Shown: positions 31,918-37,233 of the stretch, piece by piece
How positions within the stretch are numbered: the first letter of the stretch is position 1
Layout: the number at the start of each line of letters is the position of its first letter
Assembly: GCA_900549645.1 (NCBI GenBank)
Contig: URPD01000012.1
Coordinates: forward strand, 1-37,233
Length of the DNA stretch: 37,233 nucleotides
Origin: an uncultured Eubacteriales bacterium
GTDB lineage: Bacteria; Bacillota; Clostridia; Oscillospirales; Oscillospiraceae
Direction: 5' to 3'
The notes under the pieces: model-generated
The model's input: only the letters and a program-made list of their open reading frames with translations
Told to the model about the DNA's origin: nothing
Database searches by the model: none
Translations under genes and position numbers: made by a program

Positions 31918-32405
31918 ATGGTATTTTCAATCACACATCGTTGTGTGAATTCTATCAAGGCAGGCTACTGCTCCATGTGACTTCGCCGTTTGAAGAAAAG
32001 CCTAAGAGCAATCTTCCGGGCGATAATTTGAAATATTATCGTCAGAGAAAATCCTTAACCACCAGACAGCTTGCAGAGAAAATGGATGTTGTTCCTGCTA
32101 CCATCCTGATGTATGAACAGAATAAACACCCTATTCCTTATGATGTAGCCAATGATCTTGCTTCCATGTTGGAGGTAAATGCAGAAGTCCTGTACGACGA
32201 TTTTGCGGTTTTTCTTTCTACTCCGTATAGTGGAGCATTAAAGGACATTCGCATGGCTGAGGGAATGTCTCAGAAGGCATTTGCGGAGCATATAGGGGTT
32301 ATCCCAAGTTATTACTATAAACTCGAATCAGGGCATCGTAGACCGTCCAGAAAGATATATCAGAGAATGGCTGATACTCTGGCTCATACCCATGCGCAAG
32401 TCTGA
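31893..32405 (+). CDS. Xre family regulator with two helix-turn-helix domains (N-terminus fused to IS debris)
   Basis: A 170-residue DNA-binding protein. The first helix-turn-helix domain is in DNLKYYRQRKSLTTRQLAEKMDVVPATILMYEQNKHPIP; a second, shorter one near the C-terminus is IRMAEGMSQKAFAEHIGVIPSYYYKLESGHRRPS. Before them stands CGVCNGIFNHTSLCEFYQGR, a CxxC-type segment. This protein type stands next to a tyrosine integrase in integrative and conjugative elements, as here. The start is doubtful: GTG 31893 lies within the tnpA remnant, and the natural start may have been lost in the rearrangement. The stop overlaps the integrase fragment by 14 bases. Codon use is more AT-rich than in the neighbours. 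Confidence 0.7.
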   Translation: MSKPCGVCNGIFNHTSLCEFYQGRLLLHVTSPFEEKPKSNLPGDNLKYYRQRKSLTTRQLAEKMDVVPATILMYEQNKHPIPYDVANDLASMLEVNAEVLYDDFAVFLSTPYSGALKDIRMAEGMSQKAFAEHIGVIPSYYYKLESGHRRPSRKIYQRMADTLAHTHAQV

Positions 32406-32697
32406 AAAGTGCGGAAAAACATATGAGTATCGTTTTGAGACAGCGTCTGTGGACGGAAAGCGCAAATGGAGCAGCAAGGGTGGATTAAAGACGGCAAAGG
32501 CAGCCAGACTTGCCGGGCTTGCAGCTTTGAATGAATACAATAACTGCGGCAGAGTAGTCCAAGCTACGGAAATGAGCTTTGCAGATTTCTTGGATTACTG
32601 GATGGAACATGACTGTGATGCAGTCCTAAAAGAAAGTACATTCATAAAATTGTGTTGGACTAATATTGCAGTAATAAGAATAGTGATATGCGCTTGA
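32392..32697 (+). pseudogene. N-terminal fragment of a tyrosine integrase
   Basis: The first 80 or so residues match the Arm-type DNA-binding and core-binding start of ICE/phage tyrosine integrases: KTYEYRFETASVDGKRKWSS, FKTAKAARLAGLAALNEYNN-like repeats and MSFADFLDYWMEHDCDAVLKEST. After KEST (about 32640) the sequence changes abruptly to an unrelated short tail and stops at 32697. The catalytic domain with the R-H-R-Y residues is absent, so it cannot recombine DNA. Confidence 0.75.
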
Positions 32698-32722
32698 CAT
32701 AGTAATAGCTTGGCTTTATAAT
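32694..32722 (+). promoter_or_regulatory. Perfect-consensus sigma-A promoter
   Basis: TTGACA (32694-32699), 17 bases, TATAAT (32717-32722). It overlaps the end of the integrase fragment and would drive the small membrane protein at 32821. Confidence 0.75.
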
Positions 32723-32820
32723 ATGAACAAAAGTTGTGATTTTTTAGAAAAAAAGCATATTTTAATTTGATGATTTTTCAGAAAAGAAAATACTGGAAAT
32801 AGATTTGCTGGGGGATAGAA

Positions 32821-33183
32821 ATGATAGGAGGATTATTGGCCACAATTATTGCGAGTAAAAAACACCGTACAGGATTTGCAACATTTTCCGGAATTCTAGT
32901 TGCACTCAATGTGTTTCTAGCTATTTATACATCTTCATGGGATTTTTGGCCTTTCGGCTGGATATTGTTTTTGATTTCAATATTAATGCAGAAAAAGGTC
33001 TCGAAGGAGCAAACTATTATTATAAACAATATGTCTCCACCACAAGACTCTATGACGGATGCAAGAGCGAAAAATATCGTGCAATATAAAGTCTGTAAAA
33101 GATGCGGAGAAACGATGCATATGGGAAATAAATATTGCCCAAACTGCGGGGCAAAAAGTGTTGAGTCTAATGTTGGCGACTGA
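32821..33183 (+). CDS. Small membrane protein with C-terminal zinc ribbon
   Basis: A 120-residue protein of unknown function. Two hydrophobic helices span about residues 3-11/19-37 and 41-56 (TFSGILVALNVFLAIY and FGWILFLISILM). The C-terminal part carries CKRCGETMHMGNKYCPNCG, a four-cysteine zinc ribbon of the type found in many clostridial envelope proteins, facing the cytoplasm. GGGGGAT precedes ATG 32821. The sequence is clearly AT-richer than its surroundings and has its own consensus promoter, so it is probably cargo of the inserted island. Confidence 0.7.
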   Translation: MIGGLLATIIASKKHRTGFATFSGILVALNVFLAIYTSSWDFWPFGWILFLISILMQKKVSKEQTIIINNMSPPQDSMTDARAKNIVQYKVCKRCGETMHMGNKYCPNCGAKSVESNVGD

Positions 33184-33201
33184 ATTGAGGTCATAGTAGC
33201 T

Positions 33202-33259
33202 GATTCGACATAAATATGCAGAAAAGACGTCTGATCGTAAAAAATCAGACGTCTTTTTC
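33202..33259. terminator. Bidirectional terminator (copy B of the flanking direct repeat)
   Basis: The stem AAGACGTCTGAT with ATCAGACGTCTT is flanked by A- and T-runs and serves the small membrane protein on the plus strand and the glycosyltransferase on the minus strand. The block starting GATTCGACATAAATA repeats 31648-31706. Confidence 0.88.
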
Positions 33260-33313
33260 TATGCAAAATACAGTACGGCCAGATCGTTTCAACATTCCAA
33301 CCGAATTTTACTT

Positions 33314-34309
33314 TCACGCGTATTTCCCGCGGACGAAGTTGTTTATTATAAACAGGGTGCGCAGTAGGCGGCGGCGCTTTGTGATGAGCAGGTGGTATAT
33401 CAGCCGCTCCCTGCGGCTGAGGGTGGACATGTATTTGTTGTGCGCGTAATCGGGATAGTCGGTGGTGAACGAATCGAGCAGCTTGTCAAGCAGCTCGTCG
33501 TTGCAGTCCGCAGTCACGACGCGCAGCGACGATGCGAGAAGAATGTGCTTGAGCGCCAGAAATTCGAGCTGTTCGCGGTACTCATCATAGGAGCCGATGA
33601 CTTTGAAATACTCCACAACATCGTCCATCGCGTCGATAATCTCAATGTTGCGGTCGGACTTTTTCGCGTTCGTTATGGAACCTGCGCGCTGGAGATAGTT
33701 ATACCAGCTCCGGCTCACATATTTTATGCGCTTCGCGGCGGTGTAGAGCTTCGTCGTCGTGCGCAGATCCTCGAACCACGCGCGGTCGGGGTAGCGTATA
33801 CCGGTGGCGGCGAAAAGCTCACGCCGGTATAACTTGTTCCACGCGGCGGGCAGCTCGAACAAAAGCTCCGGATACTCGTCCAGCGAGAACACGCTGCCGT
33901 CGGGACGGGCGGTTCCGGGCAGCTTCTTAAGCACATTCCCGCTCTCGTTGACGGAAAGTATATCGAAAATGCAGATATCAAAGCTCCCGTCCAGCACGGC
34001 GAGTATAGAGTTGAGCGCGCCGGGGGAGAGATAGTCGTCGCTGTCTATAAAGAGCAGGTATTCCCCGTTGGCGTCATCAATGCCGGTGTTGCGCGCGTGG
34101 CCGATCCCGCCGTTCGGCGTGGAGAAAACGCGGATGAGCGAGGGATAGCGCGCGGCGTAATCGGCGAGAATGGCCGGCGAGCCGTCGGTCGAGCCGTCGT
34201 TGACAAGGATAATTTCATAGCCGTCGCTGCCGCAGATAAGCGAGTCGATGCACTTCGGCAGGTATTTTTCAACGTTATATACGGGTACGATTATGCTGAG
34301 CTTCAACAT
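33314..34309 (-). CDS. Glycosyltransferase family 2
   Basis: A 331-residue GT-A fold glycosyltransferase. LSIIVPVYNVEKYLPKCIDS starts the nucleotide-binding domain, VNDGSTDGS follows, and LLFIDSDDYLSPGAL contains the DxD metal-binding motif. The donor and acceptor sugars are unknown; such enzymes usually build capsule, teichoic acid-like or exopolysaccharide chains at the inner membrane face. A basic C-terminal helix (LITKRRRLLRTLFIINNFVRG) may contact the membrane. ATG 34309 is chosen because AAGGAGGG stands six bases upstream. The gene stands alone on the minus strand and does not lie in a polysaccharide cluster. Confidence 0.85.
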   Translation of the reverse strand: MLKLSIIVPVYNVEKYLPKCIDSLICGSDGYEIILVNDGSTDGSPAILADYAARYPSLIRVFSTPNGGIGHARNTGIDDANGEYLLFIDSDDYLSPGALNSILAVLDGSFDICIFDILSVNESGNVLKKLPGTARPDGSVFSLDEYPELLFELPAAWNKLYRRELFAATGIRYPDRAWFEDLRTTTKLYTAAKRIKYVSRSWYNYLQRAGSITNAKKSDRNIEIIDAMDDVVEYFKVIGSYDEYREQLEFLALKHILLASSLRVVTADCNDELLDKLLDSFTTDYPDYAHNKYMSTLSRRERLIYHLLITKRRRLLRTLFIINNFVRGKYA

Positions 34310-34391
34310 ATGAACGCCCTCCTTTAGGATAAGCACATTCTACCATCGGCGCGCAAACTTTTCAACATAAATCGCGTATGGAGAATTTTTG

Positions 34392-34421
34392 TTGCCAATA
34401 GGCGGCAAAATGGTGTATAAT
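34392..34421 (+). promoter_or_regulatory. Predicted promoter of the lepB-ylqF-rnhB-yraN operon
   Basis: TTGCCA (34392-34397) and TATAAT (34416-34421) are 18 bases apart. The leader of about 80 bases ends with AAAGGAG before ATG 34509. Confidence 0.6.
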
Positions 34422-34508
34422 ATATATTCAGTATGATCAGTTGACGGCAGCGGCGGACAGCCGGCGCGGCCTGACGGCTGATGGTAAATCCTGCAAAGGA
34501 GACTAGCT

Positions 34509-35078
34509 ATGGGAAGCAAGAATAAAAGAAAAGACGTGCCGGAGGCCGTTACTGACACACGTAAGGATACATACGACTGGATACAGTGCCTTATCAGCGC
34601 GCTGATAATCTGCGTGCTGCTGTTCGTATTTGTGATACGCGTCGTCGATGTGCGCGGCACCTCCATGTGGCCGACGCTTCAGAACGGCGACAAGATGCTG
34701 GTGTCCGACCTGTTCTATAAGCCGAAGCAGGGCGATATCGTCGTTTTCAAGAAGGACGAATACGATCCCGATAAGGCGCTGGTCAAGCGCGTGATCGCGG
34801 TCGCGGGGCAGGAGATCAATATAGACTTCGCAAATGGTCTCGTATATGTGGACGGCGAGGTCATCGAAGAGGCATATATAAACGAGGCGACGCAGAAGAA
34901 GCTCGACTTCATCGGCCCGCAGACCGTGCCGGAAGGCTGTGTGTTTGTCATGGGCGATAACCGCAATGCCTCCACTGATAGCCGCGACAAGCGCATCGGC
35001 ATGGTCGACGAGCGGCTCATAATCGGCAAGGTGTATATGGTCATCTACCCGCTGAGCGAGTTTGGAGTTGTCAAATGA
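34509..35078 (+). CDS. lepB: Signal peptidase I
   Basis: A 189-residue type I signal peptidase that cleaves signal peptides outside the membrane. A short basic N-terminus is followed by one membrane helix (about residues 26-46). The catalytic serine is S52 in RGTSMWPTL and the general base lysine is K93 in LVKRVIAVAG. GDNRNASTDSR is the conserved box E. The stop overlaps the ylqF start (ATGA). Confidence 0.95.
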   Translation: MGSKNKRKDVPEAVTDTRKDTYDWIQCLISALIICVLLFVFVIRVVDVRGTSMWPTLQNGDKMLVSDLFYKPKQGDIVVFKKDEYDPDKALVKRVIAVAGQEINIDFANGLVYVDGEVIEEAYINEATQKKLDFIGPQTVPEGCVFVMGDNRNASTDSRDKRIGMVDERLIIGKVYMVIYPLSEFGVVK

Positions 35079-35956
35079 CGCAGAACAACGGCTTTGAAAA
35101 AATGAATATCCAGTGGTTCCCCGGCCACATGACCAAGGCACAGCGCATGATAGAGGAAAACCTCGCCATGGTGGACGCGGTGTGCGAGATACTGGATGCG
35201 CGAATCCCGTATTCGAGCCGCAACCCAGATATCGACCGTCTGGCGGGGGATAAGCCGCGCCTTGTGATACTCAACCGTGCCGATCTTGCAGACCCGCAGA
35301 TGACGGCGCGCTGGAGAAAATATTTTGAATCGCGCGGTCTTGCAATTCTGGAGACAGACGCGAAAAGCGGCAAGGGCGTGGGAACCTTCGCGCCCGCAGT
35401 GAGACGGCTGCTGAAGGATAAGCTAGCGGCGTATGAGGCCAAGGGGCAGGTCGGCCGCCCGCTGCGCGTGATGATCCTCGGCATACCGAACGTCGGGAAA
35501 TCGACCTTTATCAACAAGGTTGCCGGCCGCAAGGCGGCGATAGCGGGGGACAAGCCCGGCGTCACGCGCGGCAAGCAGTGGATAAATATAGATCAAGGGC
35601 TTGACCTGCTGGACACTCCGGGCATACTCTGGCCGAAGTTTGACAGTCAGGAGGTCGGCGAGATGCTGGCCATCACGAATGCGATAAAGGCGGATGTGCT
35701 GGACAAGGAGACGCTTGGCGCAAACTTCATGCTGCGCCTGCGCGAGCTATACCCGAAGGCGATAGAGGAGCGCTATAAGTTCGTGCCCGATCCGGATATG
35801 AACGGCTTTGAGCTGCTGGAGCAGGCGGCGAAGAAGCGCGGCTTCCTCGTCTCGCGCGGGGAGTACGACATAGAGCGCATGGCGAACACGCTGCTCGGCG
35901 AATACCATGACGGCAAGCTTGGCCGTCTGACACTGGAGGCTCCGCCTGATGCTTGA
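35075..35956 (+). CDS. ylqF: Ribosome biogenesis GTPase YlqF/RbgA
   Basis: A 293-residue circularly permuted GTPase needed for late 50S subunit assembly. The conserved N-terminus NIQWFPGHMTKAQR is followed by the G4 motif LNRAD, then G1 GIPNVGKST and G3 DTPG, in the permuted order. The C-terminal domain binds rRNA. ATG 35075 overlaps lepB; ATG 35102 (MNIQWF) is an alternative closer to the usual family start. The lepB-ylqF-rnhB order is common in Firmicutes. Confidence 0.95.
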   Translation: MTQNNGFEKMNIQWFPGHMTKAQRMIEENLAMVDAVCEILDARIPYSSRNPDIDRLAGDKPRLVILNRADLADPQMTARWRKYFESRGLAILETDAKSGKGVGTFAPAVRRLLKDKLAAYEAKGQVGRPLRVMILGIPNVGKSTFINKVAGRKAAIAGDKPGVTRGKQWINIDQGLDLLDTPGILWPKFDSQEVGEMLAITNAIKADVLDKETLGANFMLRLRELYPKAIEERYKFVPDPDMNGFELLEQAAKKRGFLVSRGEYDIERMANTLLGEYHDGKLGRLTLEAPPDA

Positions 35957-36548
35957 ACTCTGGGCACTTGAAAACGAGATATATGACGGCGGAGTCCGTA
36001 GCATATGCGGAGTAGACGAGGCCGGACGCGGCCCGCTTGCGGGGCCGGTGTGCGCCGCGGCGGTGGTTCTGCCGCGCGGAGCGATAATAGAAGGATTGAA
36101 CGACTCCAAGAAGCTCAGCGAGAAGCGCCGTGAGGCGCTGTTCGACGAGATATGCGACAAGGCGCTGGAGTATAGTATCGCGTTCGCGTCGGTCGAGGAG
36201 ATCGAGGAGCTGAACATCCTGAATGCGACATTTCTGGCCATGAACCGCGCAATATCCGGCCTTGATACCGCACCGGAGCTTGCGCTGATCGACGGCAATC
36301 AGACCCGCGGGATTGACTTCCCGTGCAGGAGCGTTGTCGGCGGGGACGGAAAGTGCGCCGATATCGCCGCCGCGTCGATACTGGCGAAGGTCAGCCGTGA
36401 CCGCATGATGCGGGAGATGGACAGGCTCTATCCCGGATACGGCTTCGCCGTGCATAAGGGCTACGGCACGAAGCAGCATTACGCCGCCATCCGCGAGCTG
36501 GGCGCCACGCCGATACACCGCATGAGCTTCCTGCGGAAGGTGCACTGA
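35949..36548 (+). CDS. rnhB: Ribonuclease HII
   Basis: A 199-residue ribonuclease HII, which removes ribonucleotides and RNA-DNA hybrids. ICGVDEAGRGPLAGPVCAAAVV holds the first two catalytic acids, LNDSKKLSEKRRE follows, and KCADIAAASILAKVSRDR and DRLYPGYGFAVHKGYGT are conserved. The start ATG 35949 overlaps the end of ylqF by eight bases and has GGAGG about ten bases upstream. Catalysis needs Mg or Mn ions. Translationally coupled. Confidence 0.95.
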   Translation: MLELWALENEIYDGGVRSICGVDEAGRGPLAGPVCAAAVVLPRGAIIEGLNDSKKLSEKRREALFDEICDKALEYSIAFASVEEIEELNILNATFLAMNRAISGLDTAPELALIDGNQTRGIDFPCRSVVGGDGKCADIAAASILAKVSRDRMMREMDRLYPGYGFAVHKGYGTKQHYAAIRELGATPIHRMSFLRKVH

Positions 36549-36913
36549 TGGCAGGTCGAGAGCTTGGAAGCTGGGGCGAGGAGCGCGCCGCGCAGTATCT
36601 TCGCCGCAGGGGTTATAAAATTCTGGCGCGGAATTACAGCTGCCGCGGCGGGGAGATAGACGTCATCGCCTCGCACGGAAAATATGTAGCGTTCGTGGAG
36701 GTGAAGCTGCGCAAAAGCGCGGCCTTTGCCGAGGCGCGGGAATTCGTGACGCGCGCCAAACAGCAGCGGATAATTATGACGGCGGAGCTGTGGCTCGGCG
36801 AGACGGGCTGTGAGCTTCAGCCGCGGTTTGACGTAGTGGAGATATACGCGCCAGACGGCGAGTCGGGGCGGATAAGCATCGAGCATATAGCGGACGCCTT
36901 TCGATGCGATTAA
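36548..36913 (+). CDS. yraN: YraN/UPF0102 family nuclease-like protein
   Basis: A 121-residue protein of the UPF0102 family with a restriction-endonuclease-like fold. GSWGEERAAQYLRRRGYKILARN and GGEIDVIASHGKYVAFVEVK show the E...D...ExK nuclease signature. Its cellular role is unresolved; it often follows rnhB. The start ATG shares a base with the rnhB stop. Confidence 0.92.
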   Translation: MAGRELGSWGEERAAQYLRRRGYKILARNYSCRGGEIDVIASHGKYVAFVEVKLRKSAAFAEAREFVTRAKQQRIIMTAELWLGETGCELQPRFDVVEIYAPDGESGRISIEHIADAFRCD

Positions 36914-36914
36914 A

Positions 36915-36951
36915 AAATTGCGAAACCGGCGCAGAGCCAATTCCGCAATTT
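36915..36951. terminator. Probable terminator after yraN
   Basis: AAATTGCG (36915-36922) pairs with CGCAATTT (36944-36951), loop of 21 bases, followed by CTTTGTT; on the minus strand it ends in CGCAATTTTTTAA. The interval 36952-37085 has no gene that I can see. Confidence 0.45.
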
Positions 36952-37085
36952 CTTTGTTAGGGGACAGGAAAATACCTTCTCAAGCCCGGCACCGCATTAC
37001 CTGCGATACTCGGTAGGTTCTCGCACCGCAGACTATAACGATGCCCGAACCGAAACCTTCCTCCTATCTAAGCCGCATTAAAAAA

Positions 37086-37233
37086 TCAGCAGCAGCCGCG
37101 GGGACAGAAGGTGGAGCAGTAGGTCTCGCCCTTGGTGTTGGCTTTCTCGTTCTGGACGCTGATCTTGCTTGCGGAGCAGCGGCAGTCAATGGTGTTGTAC
37201 TTGCAGTTGGTCACGTCACAGCCGACGCCGGGA
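37086..37233 (-). CDS. DUF1540 domain protein (partial, cut by window end)
   Basis: The minus strand encodes the last 48 residues of a small cysteine-rich protein, ending at TGA 37086-37088. It reads GVGCDVTNCKYNTIDCRCSA, then QNEKANTKGETYCSTFCPRG and two final cysteines. This is the DUF1540 pattern, frequent in Clostridia and probably metal-binding; its function is unknown. The start codon lies beyond the window, likely only a few residues away. Confidence 0.82.
   Translation of the reverse strand, partial: PGVGCDVTNCKYNTIDCRCSASKISVQNEKANTKGETYCSTFCPRGCC

Overview
The window looks like a chromosomal segment from an anaerobic, probably gut-dwelling member of the Clostridia, most likely Oscillospiraceae/Ruminococcaceae-like. 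This rests on ferredoxin-linked 2-oxoacid oxidoreductase, phosphofructo-type glycolysis genes in pgk-tpiA-gpmI order, DUF975, DUF1292 and DUF1540 proteins, BioY, a GGGtGRT-family protein, Firmicutes-type ribosome binding sites, and moderately high GC with short intergenic hairpins. The taxonomic call is inference from gene content only.

Layout. 1-2160: the C-terminal tail of a large serine recombinase (edge of a mobile element), a GNAT acetyltransferase broken by a one-base frameshift in a G run, an FMN-reductase-like flavoprotein and a small alpha/beta hydrolase. 2468-17481: a GntR/FCD regulator divergent from an 18-gene, nearly gapless operon. It holds a YkvI-type permease, a LarA-family nickel-pincer racemase, a P-loop ATPase, a four-subunit 2-oxoacid:ferredoxin oxidoreductase, a CoA-transferase, a NadD-type adenylyltransferase, five poorly characterised proteins (one with a molybdopterin-binding-like fold), the three nickel-pincer cofactor enzymes LarB, LarE and LarC, and a cupin. 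A strong terminator closes it at 17540. 17800-22620: tRNA-Leu(CAG), a DUF975 membrane protein, a MarR-MFS pair, a DUF1292 protein, 6S RNA and a second MFS transporter. 22618-25503, minus strand: BioY, an FMN-dependent alpha-hydroxy-acid oxidase-like protein with a cysteine-rich N-terminus, and a PflX-like radical SAM protein. 25738-31644: trmL, pgk, tpiA, gpmI, then an IscU-like protein and a GGGtGRT protein. 31648-33259: a small AT-richer island of mobile-element debris (IS200/IS605 left end with truncated tnpA, an Xre regulator, an integrase N-terminus and a small zinc-ribbon membrane protein) flanked by two near-identical terminator copies. 33314-36913: a GT2 glycosyltransferase (minus), then lepB, ylqF/rbgA, rnhB and yraN. 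The right edge cuts a minus-strand DUF1540 protein.

How the genes may work together. The main item is the lar-type operon. It encodes its own nickel-pincer nucleotide supply: NadD makes nicotinic acid adenine dinucleotide, the known LarB substrate; LarB carboxylates it, LarE adds sulfur, LarC inserts nickel. The LarA homologue keeps the key residues H110, H174, K184 and H200. Unlike the described lactate racemase operons, it is combined with a ferredoxin-reducing 2-oxoacid decarboxylating complex, a CoA-transferase and several unassigned proteins. I infer that a 2-hydroxy acid is imported, racemised or epimerised, oxidised to a 2-oxoacid by an unidentified enzyme and converted to an acyl-CoA. 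The substrate is not visible from sequence.
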